The translations under genes and the position numbers were made by a program. Source: Chryseobacterium luquanense (GTDB lineage: Bacteria > Bacteroidota > Bacteroidia > Flavobacteriales > Weeksellaceae). Taken from it: a stretch of DNA of 64,000 bases. The stretch is taken from contig NZ_JAOVZV010000015.1 of the NCBI RefSeq assembly GCF_026460945.1, forward strand, positions 62,001 to 126,000, read 5' to 3'. Numbering within the stretch: the first letter of the stretch is position 1; every line of letters begins with the position of its first letter. The notes under the pieces were generated by a model that had not been told where the DNA came from, searched no databases, and saw only the letters and a list, made by a program, of their open reading frames with translations. Shown here one piece after another: positions 27,103 to 35,261 of this stretch.

Positions 27103-27726
27103 ATGGTTATAAAAACAGCAGAGTTTGTGAAAAGCAGTGGAAAATGGCAGGAATGCCCTGAAGGAACAATTCCGGAATATGCTTTTATCGGACGCTCAAA
27201 CGTAGGAAAATCTTCATTGATCAACGGAATGCTGAACAGGAAAGATTTGGCAAAAACTTCAGGAACTCCGGGAAAAACTCAGTTGATCAATCATTTCATC
27301 ATTAATGAAAACTGGTACCTTACCGATTTACCAGGATACGGATATGCCAAAGTCTCAAAAGTGATGAGAAGGGATTTTGAAAAATTGATTAATAATTATA
27401 TTTTAAACAGAAATAACCTCGTTAATCTATTTGTTTTGGTCGATTCTCGTCACAGTCCGCAAAGCATTGATTTGGAATTCATTCAATGGTGTGGAGAAAG
27501 TGGCGTTCCTTTTTCGATTGTTTTCACGAAAGCCGACAAACTTAAGCCAAACGTTTTGATAAAAAATGTAGAAGATTACAAAGCCGAACTTCACAAAACA
27601 TGGGAAGATTTACCGGAAATTTACGTCACTTCTGGCGAAAAGAAAACAGGTACAGAAGAAATATTAAGTTTTATTCAAAAAACCAACGAGTTTTTGAATA
27701 ATAACAGTGTGACATTTAATGAGTAA
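27103..27726 (+). CDS. ysxC: Ribosome biogenesis GTP-binding protein YsxC/EngB
   Basis: 207 aa small GTPase needed for late 50S assembly. G1 loop GRSNVGKSS (30-38), switch II DLPGYGYAKVS, and G4 FTKADKL are visible, in the circular order normal for the TrmE-Era-EngA-EngB family. It overlaps the next gene by 8 nt. Confidence 0.95.
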   Translation: MVIKTAEFVKSSGKWQECPEGTIPEYAFIGRSNVGKSSLINGMLNRKDLAKTSGTPGKTQLINHFIINENWYLTDLPGYGYAKVSKVMRRDFEKLINNYILNRNNLVNLFVLVDSRHSPQSIDLEFIQWCGESGVPFSIVFTKADKLKPNVLIKNVEDYKAELHKTWEDLPEIYVTSGEKKTGTEEILSFIQKTNEFLNNNSVTFNE

Positions 27727-28168
27727 TATTATTTGGAAAATAAAAAGTTTTGAAGAAATCACCACTTCCGAACTTTATGAAATAATCAGAGCGAGAGTTG
27801 ATGTTTTTGTGGTTGAGCAAAACTGCCCTTATCCTGATTTGGACGGATATGATCAAAAAGCAATTCACCTTTGGGCAGAGCAAGACAATAGTGTTTTAGC
27901 ATACTGCAGAATTTTCGATAAAGGAATAAAATATCCCGAAACTTCTATCGGAAGAGTTTTAACTACAGAAGAAGCCCGAGGAAAAAGTTTAGGCAAGCAA
28001 TTGATACAATATGCCGTTGAAACGATAGAAAATAGATTTAAAACTTCAGAAATACGAATTTCTGCGCAGGATTATCTGTTGAAATTTTATTCAGATTTTG
28101 GTTTTCAAGATACCGGAAAAAAATATTTAGAAGACAATATTCCGCATACGGAAATGTTTAGAAAATAA
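27719..28168 (+). CDS. GNAT family N-acetyltransferase, ElaA-like
   Basis: 149 aa. The N-terminal signature ELYEIIRARVDVFVVEQNCPYPDLDGYD is characteristic of the ElaA subgroup (quoted piecewise: RARVDVFVVEQ and YPDLDGYD). The acetyl-CoA loop is SIGRVLTTEEARGKSLGKQL. Acceptor substrate unknown. It overlaps ysxC by 8 nt and so is probably translationally coupled. Confidence 0.9.
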   Translation: MSNIIWKIKSFEEITTSELYEIIRARVDVFVVEQNCPYPDLDGYDQKAIHLWAEQDNSVLAYCRIFDKGIKYPETSIGRVLTTEEARGKSLGKQLIQYAVETIENRFKTSEIRISAQDYLLKFYSDFGFQDTGKKYLEDNIPHTEMFRK

Positions 28169-28171
28169 TTA

Positions 28172-28206
28172 AAAAGAGTTTCAATTTTATTTTGAAACTC
28201 TTTTTT
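28172..28206. terminator. Bidirectional terminator between the acetyltransferase and response regulator genes
   Basis: Stem AAAAGAGTTTCAA / TTGAAACTCTTTT with a short AT loop and T-runs on both strands; it separates two convergent operons. Confidence 0.9.
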
Positions 28207-28218
28207 GTTGAAATCAGT

Positions 28219-28863
28219 TTAGCACAAATTGTGTTTTAAGGCAAAAAGAACAAGACCAACTCTGTTTTTTATTTCCAGTTTTGTAAAAACAGAATCTCTG
28301 TAACCATCCACTGTTTTCGGGCTTACAAACATTTTGTCGGCAATTTCCTTATAAGTAAGTTCGCTACATGCCCATTTAATGAATTCCATTTCCCTGCCTT
28401 TTAATTCTGAAAGTAAAGAAGCTGTTTTAATATCTTCAGTTTTTACTTTTAATAGTTTTTGAGCAACAAAATCGGTGTAAAAACTTCCTTTTTCAAAAAC
28501 AGTATCAATTGCCTGAAAAAGCATTGAAGGCTGCATATCTTTTAATAAATATCCTTTGGCTCCTGCCTTAAGCATTTTGATGAGAATTTTTTCGTCATCT
28601 TCCATCGTCAATGCAATCACTTTGATTTCGGGATGATGTTCTGAAAGCCATTCTGTGGTTTCTATACCATTTTTAAAGGGCATATTGATATCCATTAAAA
28701 CTACAGCAGGTAATTCTTTGGTTTTTTCTAAAGCTTCAATAAAATCTTCGCCATTCGGCTGATTCATGATCACTCGATATTGAGGATTTTCCATAATCAT
28801 ATTTTCCAATGCTTTAGACATTAAAGTATGATCATCAACGACAGCTATCGGAATTGTTTTCAT
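28219..28863 (-). CDS. LuxR/NarL-type response regulator
   Basis: 214 aa. Receiver domain (about 1-125) with the acidic pair D10-D11, phosphoacceptor D58 in VLMDINMPFKNG and a C-terminal Lys in the YLLKDM loop. LuxR-type helix-turn-helix at about 148-212 (LTYKEIADKMFVSPKTVDGYRD). The partner kinase gene overlaps it by 4 nt. Target genes are not evident. Confidence 0.94.
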   Translation of the reverse strand: MKTIPIAVVDDHTLMSKALENMIMENPQYRVIMNQPNGEDFIEALEKTKELPAVVLMDINMPFKNGIETTEWLSEHHPEIKVIALTMEDDEKILIKMLKAGAKGYLLKDMQPSMLFQAIDTVFEKGSFYTDFVAQKLLKVKTEDIKTASLLSELKGREMEFIKWACSELTYKEIADKMFVSPKTVDGYRDSVFTKLEIKNRVGLVLFALKHNLC

Positions 28864-29630
28864 TGTACGTTTTTGTAATAGGTTATTGAAGTTTGAGTTC
28901 CTTTTTCGGGTTCAGATTGAATGAAAAATTCTGCATGAATAATTTTTGCTCTCAGCTCCATATTTTTTAATCCAGAACCATCTTTTTGAACGTTTGTATT
29001 AAAGCCTTTTCCGTTATCGGAAATAAGAATATTCAATTTTTCGTGGTTATCTTCAATTTTTATTAAAACATTTTTCGCTCTGGAATGTTTCAGAATATTA
29101 TTAATGCTTTCCTGAATTATTCTAAAAAGAATCAAACCATGTTTCGGAGCAATATCGATATCATGTTTTTTAGTAATTAATTCTACTGTAAGCAGTCTCA
29201 GTTTCCTGATTTTACTGATTTCTCTTTCCAAAGACTCTATCAAACCAAAATGAATTACCTGCTCTGTAATCAATGTTTTAGACAAATCTCGAATATCCTG
29301 AATACATTCACCCAATAACTCGTTTAATTCCATCAATTCTTCCTTTTCGGAATCTTTCATTCTAGCAATCAATTGATTTTGCCTTAATCTGACAACAGAT
29401 AGTTTTTGCCCTAAATCATCATGCAGTTCCTGACCGATATAATTCAAAGTTTGCTCTTTCATTTCGATTTGAGAAGTCGCCAATTCTTTTTCAAACCTCA
29501 TATCTTTTTCTTTCTGCTCAATCAATAAAGTTGTTTTTTTCTGAATGAAGATCACGTAAACGAAAATCATCGTTAAAACAATAATAAGTAGAGTAACCGT
29601 AAAAAGAATTACCAATTTGTTCTCTTCCAT
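28860..29630 (-). CDS. Sensor histidine kinase, HisKA_3/NarX type
   Basis: 256 aa. One N-terminal membrane helix (about 8-30), a coiled coil, the dimerisation/phosphoacceptor helix with H70 in IGQELHDDLGQKL, then an HATPase_c domain with N-box-like HDIDIAPKHG...FRIIQESINNILKHS and G-box SDNGKGFN and DGSGLKNM. It has no extracytoplasmic sensor domain, so the signal may come through the membrane protein or lipoprotein encoded just upstream. Confidence 0.93.
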   Translation of the reverse strand: MEENKLVILFTVTLLIIVLTMIFVYVIFIQKKTTLLIEQKEKDMRFEKELATSQIEMKEQTLNYIGQELHDDLGQKLSVVRLRQNQLIARMKDSEKEELMELNELLGECIQDIRDLSKTLITEQVIHFGLIESLEREISKIRKLRLLTVELITKKHDIDIAPKHGLILFRIIQESINNILKHSRAKNVLIKIEDNHEKLNILISDNGKGFNTNVQKDGSGLKNMELRAKIIHAEFFIQSEPEKGTQTSITYYKNVQ

Positions 29631-29645
29631 GCTTTACACTCAGTT

Positions 29646-30287
29646 TTATTTAAATTTATCGGGCTTGTTACAAAGCAATCCAAAGACAAGAACCGCATTA
29701 TTAATAAAGTTTAAAAGAAATAATATAAAAAAATAAAGATCTGGCGAAACTTTAGTTCTAAAATAAAAGATAGGAATAATTCCGATATAATAAATAAGTG
29801 AACTCACTGAAATCCAAAACGGAAGATAGTTTTTAATCTCAAATATTTTATCTGAATTAAACGTTTGATACAAAAACAAAATAATAGAAAATGTAAGCAA
29901 AATTATATTGATATACAGCATGTTGAAAGAAAATTTTCCTAAGAAATTTTCTTCAAAATAAAGCATACAAAAAACATTTACTAAAAAAATGATCAGTATA
30001 AAAGATTGAATCTTTTTAAGCAATCGAGATTCGAATAATTGGTAATAAAATAATAAATACAGAGAAAATACGACTGAAATTCCAACAACGAAAAAAGTAT
30101 CGGTGGGTAATTTTGTCAATTTAAAATAGAAATAGCAGAAAAAATCTAATAATGAAAATAATATAAAGCCTGCAAAGAACAATAAATTTACCTTCTCAAT
30201 TTTTCTGTAATTAATAAAAATTAAAATCAGCACTCCCATTAAAATTATCATGGTAGCCAGTTTACCAATTTCTACATCCCAAGTCAT
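29646..30287 (-). CDS. Predicted polytopic membrane protein, function unknown
   Basis: 213 aa with about seven hydrophobic segments and few charged loops, resembling the 7TM part found in some bacterial receptor kinases. No enzymatic motif. It ends 15 nt before the histidine kinase gene and starts 11 nt after a lipoprotein-like gene; a sensory input role for the kinase is inferred from context only. Confidence 0.65.
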   Translation of the reverse strand: MTWDVEIGKLATMIILMGVLILIFINYRKIEKVNLLFFAGFILFSLLDFFCYFYFKLTKLPTDTFFVVGISVVFSLYLLFYYQLFESRLLKKIQSFILIIFLVNVFCMLYFEENFLGKFSFNMLYINIILLTFSIILFLYQTFNSDKIFEIKNYLPFWISVSSLIYYIGIIPIFYFRTKVSPDLYFFILFLLNFINNAVLVFGLLCNKPDKFK

Positions 30288-30298
30288 TTTGTAATTAT

Positions 30299-30865
30299 TT
30301 AGTTCATTTCTTCAACAAAAGCTTTTGGTGGTGGCGCAAGATTCGTCATATTCATTGGCTGAATTTCTTTCACATCTTCGTTTTCGTCCGTAATTACACC
30401 TCTTCTTTTCTTCATACTGTTTGCAGAATCCTGAGATTTCTTTGCAGTTGGCATTAAGAAAACCGTTTGATAGCCTGCATATTCAGGTTTTGCCATTTTA
30501 TTTGCAGGATGATTTGTCGGATATTTTCCCATGTAAATTCTAATTCCTACATCTTTTAAGTTTTTTTCCTGAGCATTTTCTTTCACATATTTGATGTAGC
30601 CTTCCATTTCTTCAATAGAAAACCAATACCAACGGGAATCAGGATTTCCGTTCCGGGATTCCATAAGAACTTTATTGTTGGTAGCAGAATATTCATCAAA
30701 AAGAACTTTGGCTTCTTCATGAGTAATCAGCTTCTTTTTATAACTGTCATCAACAGGAGGTTCTGGAGGAGGCGGAGAACAACGAATAGCAGTCATTAAA
30801 AAAACACCTGAAAAAAGTACGCTCAAAAACGAACTTAAATTCTTAAACAAAATTGGAGTTTTCAT
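30299..30865 (-). CDS. Predicted lipoprotein, function unknown, first gene of a two-component operon
   Basis: 188 aa. A hydrophobic N-terminal segment ends at Cys29 in TAIRCSPPPPEPP; the lipobox is weak, but the Pro-rich start of the mature part is typical of lipoproteins. The central part has SRWYWFSIEEMEGYIKYV and IRIYMGKYP, a sequence style common to small uncharacterised Flavobacteriia proteins. It heads lipoprotein-membrane protein-kinase-regulator. Confidence 0.7.
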   Translation of the reverse strand: MKTPILFKNLSSFLSVLFSGVFLMTAIRCSPPPPEPPVDDSYKKKLITHEEAKVLFDEYSATNNKVLMESRNGNPDSRWYWFSIEEMEGYIKYVKENAQEKNLKDVGIRIYMGKYPTNHPANKMAKPEYAGYQTVFLMPTAKKSQDSANSMKKRRGVITDENEDVKEIQPMNMTNLAPPPKAFVEEMN

Positions 30866-30891
30866 CTTTTATAATTTATAAGGTTATGTAA

Positions 30892-30899
30892 CAAAAGTA
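30892..30899 (-). promoter_or_regulatory. -7 promoter element of the two-component operon
   Basis: TACTTTTG on the minus strand matches TAnnTTTG and lies 26 nt before the lipoprotein start. No well-placed TTG was seen. Confidence 0.5.
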
Positions 30900-31095
30900 G
30901 TTATAAGACAAAGTATAAAAAAGAGGAAAAACACTATTTTTTTATCTTGAAGTAAATTTTGAATGACAGATAATATCGAATTAGTTGGAAACCTCTTTAA
31001 AGAAGCGGTAAATTCACAAAATTGATTAATCAAATTTTTAGAATTAATTTGAATTTAATAAAAAAGATGTTTTATTAATGAAAGTTATAAAAACA
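30900..31095. other. Spacer between the two-component operon and the tRNA genes
   Basis: About 196 nt of AT-rich DNA. It holds a 20-codon open frame on the + strand (30963-31025, starting MTDNIELVG), possibly a decayed gene end or chance. No other structure stands out. Confidence 0.4.
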
Positions 31096-31130
31096 AAAAA
31101 GACTGCTAATCTATGATTAACAGTCTTTTT
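31096..31130 (-). terminator. Terminator of the tRNA operon
   Basis: On the minus strand AAAAAGACTG with inner TTAATC pairs to CAGTCTTTTT in a 25-bp hairpin region, just 3 nt beyond the end of the first tRNA gene. Confidence 0.85.
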
Positions 31131-31133
31131 GTG

Positions 31134-31215
31134 TACCCCAGACGGGACTTGAACCCGTACATCCGAAGATACAGGATTTTAAGTCCTGCGTGTCTACCAA
31201 TTCCACCACCAGGGC
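31134..31215 (-). tRNA. tRNA-Leu (anticodon TAA)
   Basis: 82 nt with the long variable arm of a class II tRNA. Anticodon loop CTTAAAA, T-arm GGGTTCAAGTCCC, D-arm TGGAATTGGTAGAC. No CCA is encoded. Third of three tRNA genes in one minus-strand transcript. Confidence 0.93.
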
Positions 31216-31223
31216 GTGATGAG

Positions 31224-31296
31224 AGCGAAAAACGGGACTCGAACCCGCGACCCCAACCTTGGCAAGGTTGTGCTCTACCAGCTGAGCTATTTTCGC
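31224..31296 (-). tRNA. tRNA-Gly (anticodon GCC)
   Basis: 73 nt. Acceptor GCGAAAA pairs with TTTTCGC; anticodon stem ACCTT-GCCA-AGGT region carries GCC; T-arm GGGTTCGAGTCCC. Lies 8 nt from the flanking tRNA-Leu gene. Confidence 0.95.
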
Positions 31297-31305
31297 AATT
31301 TGTAG

Positions 31306-31387
31306 TGCGGATGAAGGGACTCGAACCCCCACGCCTCACGGCACCAGATCCTAAGTCTGGCGTGGCTACCAATTACACCACATCCGC
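31306..31387 (-). tRNA. tRNA-Leu (anticodon TAG)
   Basis: 82 nt class II tRNA: acceptor GCGGATG / CATCCGC, anticodon loop CTTAGGA, long variable arm GTGCCGTGAGGC, T-arm GGGTTCGAGTCCC. First of the three tRNA genes. Confidence 0.95.
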
Positions 31388-31509
31388 ATTAATATTGAGT
31401 TATTTTAAAGAACTTGTTTCGTTTTTGTGAGTGCAAATATAGGGCAATTTTCTTTACTTCCAAACCTTTTCTGAAAAAAAATTAAATTTTGGTAAAATTT
31501 ATTTCCGTG

Positions 31510-31541
31510 TTGCTTTATTACATTTCAATTTACTACTTTTA
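31510..31541 (+). promoter_or_regulatory. Promoter of the DUF3127 gene
   Basis: TTG (31510-31512), 21 nt, then TACTTTTA (31534-31541), close to TAnnTTTG; 19 nt before the ATG. It lies inside the longer in-frame ORF, which argues that the ATG at 31561 is the real start. Confidence 0.6.
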
Positions 31542-31560
31542 CAAAGTTAATATTTACGAT

Positions 31561-31938
31561 ATGGAATTACAAGGAACAGTAAAGAAAATCACTGATGTTC
31601 AAACATTTGCGAGTGGTTTCCAAAAAAGAGAAATGGTTATTCTTACACAAGAGCAATATCCACAGCCAATCAACATTGAGTTTTTACAGGATAAAATAAA
31701 TTTGCTGGATCCTTTAAAAGAAGGTGAAAATGTAAAAGTAGGAATCAACATCAGAGGTAGAGAGTGGGTTTCGCCACAAGGAGAAACTAAATATTTCAAC
31801 TCTATTACAGGATGGAGAGTAGAAAAAGTGATGGATAATGGTTCTGAACCTACACAAGCCTCTCCTTCTCAATCTGCAGCTCCGGTTTCAAATGAAAACC
31901 CTTTTGCTGGAGATGACGATGATGATTTACCTTTTTAA
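31561..31938 (+). CDS. DUF3127 domain protein, OB-fold/SSB-like
   Basis: 125 aa from ATG 31561. The Bacteroidota DUF3127 family resembles single-strand DNA-binding proteins: a small beta-rich domain (MELQGTVKKITDVQTF to GWRVEKV, about 1-90) followed by a flexible Ser/Pro/Gln tail that ends in acidic DDDDDLPF. That acidic tip ending in PF is like the SSB C-terminal peptide that recruits repair proteins. DNA binding is inferred from this resemblance. Confidence 0.85.
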   Translation: MELQGTVKKITDVQTFASGFQKREMVILTQEQYPQPINIEFLQDKINLLDPLKEGENVKVGINIRGREWVSPQGETKYFNSITGWRVEKVMDNGSEPTQASPSQSAAPVSNENPFAGDDDDDLPF

Positions 31939-31959
31939 TTAAAAATAAAATCAAATAAT

Positions 31960-31993
31960 AATCCTGCTTTTTTAGAAAAGTGGGATTTTTTTT
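31960..31993 (+). terminator. Terminator after the DUF3127 gene
   Basis: AATCC-TG-CTTTT / AAAAG-TG-GGATT hairpin followed by T8, ending 6 nt before aat. Confidence 0.8.
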
Positions 31994-31999
31994 CCCATA

Positions 32000-32653
32000 A
32001 TGATACGATTAGACGAAAACGAAATATCATTTCCCGATCCTGCTCAATACGACGGTCATGAAGGCATTATTGCTTTTGGTGGAGATTTGTCGTTGGAAAG
32101 AGTCTGGTTTGCTTATCAGAACGGAATTTTCCCTTGGTTTGATCCGGGTGATGAAATTCTTTGGTGGTGTCCCGATCCGAGGTTTGTGATTTTTCCCGAT
32201 GAATTGAAAGTTTCTAAATCAATGAGAAAAATTTTAGATAAAAAAGTTTTTACCATTACTGAAAATCAAAATTTCGCAGAAGTCATCAGAAACTGCCGTG
32301 AAATTAACCGTCGTGGACAAGAAGGAACCTGGCTTTCTGATGAACTTATAGAAACTTTTACCACACTTCATCATTATGGCTTTGCAAGAAGTATAGAAGT
32401 TTGGCAAAATGACGAATTGGTTGGCGGACTTTACGGCTTGCAAATCGGAAAAGTCTTCTGTGGCGAAAGTATGTTTTCAAAAGTGAGCAATGCTTCTAAA
32501 GCAGGATTTATCCATTTTGTTGAAACTCATAAGAATGATCTGAAGCTGATTGATTGCCAATCTCACACTGACCATTTGGAAAGTCTGGGAGCGAGAATGA
32601 TTCCTAAAAGAGATTTTTTGAAAATTTTACACGAAAACAATGAACGCAGATAA
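32000..32653 (+). CDS. aat: Leucyl/phenylalanyl-tRNA--protein transferase
   Basis: 217 aa, full length. Adds Leu or Phe to proteins with N-terminal Arg/Lys, marking them for ClpS-ClpAP. Family signatures: FPDPAQYDGHEGIIAFGGDL near the N-terminus, YQNGIFPWF, EILWWCPDPR, WLSDELIETF, and LVGGLYGLQIGKVFCGESMFS. It overlaps the next gene by 14 nt. Confidence 0.96.
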   Translation: MIRLDENEISFPDPAQYDGHEGIIAFGGDLSLERVWFAYQNGIFPWFDPGDEILWWCPDPRFVIFPDELKVSKSMRKILDKKVFTITENQNFAEVIRNCREINRRGQEGTWLSDELIETFTTLHHYGFARSIEVWQNDELVGGLYGLQIGKVFCGESMFSKVSNASKAGFIHFVETHKNDLKLIDCQSHTDHLESLGARMIPKRDFLKILHENNERR

Positions 32654-33524
32654 AGAAAAATGGATACTTCTGATTGTACTCAGCATAATTTGGGGTTCTT
32701 CATTTATTTTGATTAAAAAATCTTTAGAACATTTCAGTCCTTATCAGGTTGGGGCTTTAAGAGTTTTGATTGCCGGAATTATCTTAATGCCGATTGCAGT
32801 TTCAAAATACAGGCTATTCCCTAAAAAACATTTGAAGTGGCTTATTTTAGCTGCTTTTACAGGAAATTTCATCCCAATGTTTCTATTTCCTATTGCCGAA
32901 ACGGAAATCAGCAGCAGTATCGCAGGAATTATCAATTCTATGATGCCGATTTTTGTGATTATTGTTGGTGCTTTAGTCTGGAAATTTGAAACTACAAAAA
33001 GACAGATGACGGGAGTTTTCATAAGCTTTACAGGAGTTTGTCTGCTTGCATTTGGCGGTGATGAAGGCGGACAATTTAAATTACTCCCGATTCTATTGCT
33101 TCTTTTGGCAACTTTGTGTTACGCAGTAAGTACAACAACTGTAAAATCTAAACTGATGGATGTTTCATCAACTGTTTTATCGGCATTTGTATTTTCATAT
33201 GTTTTGTTTTTGCCTTCTCTTATTTCGTTGGTTTTAACGGGTTTTGTTTCTGAATTTAGTTTTACTAAAGAAAATATGATAGGATTAGGCTTTGTAAGTC
33301 TACTTTCAATTTTTGGGACTGGTTTAGCAATGATGATGAATTATCGTTTATTGAAAGTTTCAACTCCGCTTTTTGCATCGACCGTTACTTTGCTGATGCC
33401 GATTGTTGCAATTATTTGGGGCGTTTTGGATGGTGAAAAACTGACTACTTTACAATTTGCAGGAACAAGTATCATTATTGCAGGTTTAATCTTTTTAAGA
33501 GCCAAAGCAGGAATTAAAAAATAA
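32640..33524 (+). CDS. EamA/DMT family transporter
   Basis: 294 aa with ten hydrophobic segments arranged as two five-helix EamA repeats (WGSSFILIKKSL and GTGLAMMMNYRLL mark the halves). Drug/metabolite transporters export or import small metabolites; substrate unknown. Start overlaps the 3' end of aat. Confidence 0.9.
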   Translation: MNADKEKWILLIVLSIIWGSSFILIKKSLEHFSPYQVGALRVLIAGIILMPIAVSKYRLFPKKHLKWLILAAFTGNFIPMFLFPIAETEISSSIAGIINSMMPIFVIIVGALVWKFETTKRQMTGVFISFTGVCLLAFGGDEGGQFKLLPILLLLLATLCYAVSTTTVKSKLMDVSSTVLSAFVFSYVLFLPSLISLVLTGFVSEFSFTKENMIGLGFVSLLSIFGTGLAMMMNYRLLKVSTPLFASTVTLLMPIVAIIWGVLDGEKLTTLQFAGTSIIIAGLIFLRAKAGIKK

Positions 33525-33568
33525 ACAATGTAATTTTCCTGTTACTCATTTAATCCCATAAAATTAAT

Positions 33569-33664
33569 TAAACGCAAAGTCTGCAAAGTTTTTTCTTATT
33601 ATTGAAAATATTTTTTCGTTCGCAAAGGCGTTTGACTTCGTCGAATCTTCGATTTCACTTAGTC
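33569..33664. repeat. Intergenic CGCAAAG-type repeat, copy A
   Basis: Begins TTAAACGCAAAGTCTGCAAAG and later has CGCAAAGGCGTTTGAC, then TCGTCGAATCTTCGATTTC. The ordered words TTAAACGCAAAGTC..CAAAG and CAAAGGCGTT recur at 49485-49590. No coding frame. Confidence 0.55.
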
Positions 33665-33673
33665 AAGAAATAC

Positions 33674-33700
33674 AAAAAATCCTGCATTAATGCAGGATGT
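33674..33700 (-). terminator. Terminator of the TPR protein gene
   Basis: Perfect 20-bp palindrome ATCCTGCATT/AATGCAGGAT (33679-33698), followed on the minus strand by T6. Confidence 0.85.
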
Positions 33701-33756
33701 TCTTATTTTAATTAAATGTTACTGTGAATTTTAGATTTAAAGATCAAGCTTTCAAC

Positions 33757-35139
33757 TTACAAGTTTTTCTTTTTTACCTTAGCTTTTGCTTTTTTCACCT
33801 CATCTTTAATGTAAGGATATTTTTTTTGCATATCAGTAATTAAAGATGGATCTAATTCTAACGCTTTTTCTAAAGAATCGCTGCCTTTTTCCTGATTTTT
33901 AAGAATAAAATAGCAGTTGCTCAACTGATAAAACAATTCGGCTCTGTAATGATGTTTTAAAGCTGAATCTAAAACAGTTACAGCTTCTTCATATTCTCCA
34001 ACCAACATCAAAACTTCAGAGTAAGCATACCAATTGTAAAATCTTGAAGGTTCGGCATCCACCAATTTTTTCAGACAAGAAAGACTTTCCTCAAACTTAC
34101 CAGAATCGATAAATAAAAATGCCAATCTTTTCTGATAATCAAGATTACTGTCATTTAGCAAAGTGGCTTCTCTTGCGAAATGTAAAGCTTCAGTCATTCC
34201 GCCCATTTCTTCGTAAAGATAAGACTGCTCCATCATCGCAAGATAAAACTGAGGATCTTCTCTCAACGATTTTTGGAAAGAATTTAAAGCAATAATAGGT
34301 TGTTTTAAAGCTTTATGACACAAACCGATTTTATAAAACGTAAATGCTTTGGTATATTCCAACTCCAACATTTCTTCGTAAACTTCAATCGCTTTCTGAT
34401 ATTGATTTAATGCTTCATAACAAGCTGCCTTGCTTGCATAAACTCCAACTGCGCTGGAATTTATCGCCAACATATAATCGAAACCTTTGATGGCTTCTTC
34501 GTAATTTTTTCTATTGAAATAATATTGTCCATACTCGCTCCATGCAATTTCTGAATACGGAAAATCATCAAGATAATCGTTCAGAAAAGCAATCGCTTCT
34601 TCACCTCTATTCAAATCATTAAAGCAAATCATTGCGTTTTCCAAAGAATATTCATCCATAGGATCTTCTTTGAGTGCTTGTTGATAATGTTTAAGGGCGT
34701 TAAAAGGATCTCCAAGATTTACATATTCGTCTGCAATAAAATTATTGAGGAAATTCTCTTCTTCCTTCAATTCCAGGGCTTTTTTGCAGATTTCTATGGA
34801 TCTTTTAGGATTTCCCAAATTCGAATAATACTTAGCGTAGCAAACCAAAAAGTCTGTATTCTCCATAGAAGAACCTTTTAACTCATTGATTAATTCTTTC
34901 GCCGCATTATAATCTTCCCATTCTAAAAGAACTTCCAGTTTTTTAATCTTTATTTCTAAAGAATTGGGATGAAGCTTCAGACCAAAATTCACAGCCATAT
35001 CTGCATAATTAAAATCTCCAAGCTCCAGATAATAGACAATAATGTCTTCTAACTCTTCTGTATCAAAGTAGAATTCATCATTGTTTTCCATCATTTCTTC
35101 GAACTTTGTTACAAGTTCATTTCCAAAATATTCTTCCAA
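33757..35139 (-). CDS. Tetratricopeptide repeat protein
   Basis: 460 aa, almost entirely TPR-like helical hairpins (for example ALKHYQQALKEDPMDEYS, AIKGFDYMLAINSSAVGVYA, AIEVYEEMLELEYTKAF, ALNSFQKSLREDPQFYLA). No signal peptide, so cytoplasmic. The C-terminus is Lys-rich (KKAKAKVKKKNL). TPR scaffolds bind partner proteins; the partner is unknown. Monocistronic with its own terminator. Confidence 0.9.
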   Translation of the reverse strand: MEEYFGNELVTKFEEMMENNDEFYFDTEELEDIIVYYLELGDFNYADMAVNFGLKLHPNSLEIKIKKLEVLLEWEDYNAAKELINELKGSSMENTDFLVCYAKYYSNLGNPKRSIEICKKALELKEEENFLNNFIADEYVNLGDPFNALKHYQQALKEDPMDEYSLENAMICFNDLNRGEEAIAFLNDYLDDFPYSEIAWSEYGQYYFNRKNYEEAIKGFDYMLAINSSAVGVYASKAACYEALNQYQKAIEVYEEMLELEYTKAFTFYKIGLCHKALKQPIIALNSFQKSLREDPQFYLAMMEQSYLYEEMGGMTEALHFAREATLLNDSNLDYQKRLAFLFIDSGKFEESLSCLKKLVDAEPSRFYNWYAYSEVLMLVGEYEEAVTVLDSALKHHYRAELFYQLSNCYFILKNQEKGSDSLEKALELDPSLITDMQKKYPYIKDEVKKAKAKVKKKNL

Positions 35140-35261
35140 TATAAAACGAGTTTTAAGATTTAAGACCAGAGAGATGAGATGTACAAATACTCGCTTCTGA
35201 TAATCTTATTACTATAAAGTTAATAAATAATTTTTTTAGAATGATGAATTTAGTTTAAATA

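Noticed and set aside
30963-31025. 20-codon frame starting MTDNIELVG
   Set aside because: Too short to support; no recognised domain or conserved neighbour.
31106-31430. Open frames on both strands across the three tRNA genes
   Set aside because: They read through tRNA sequence; the cloverleaf structures explain the region.
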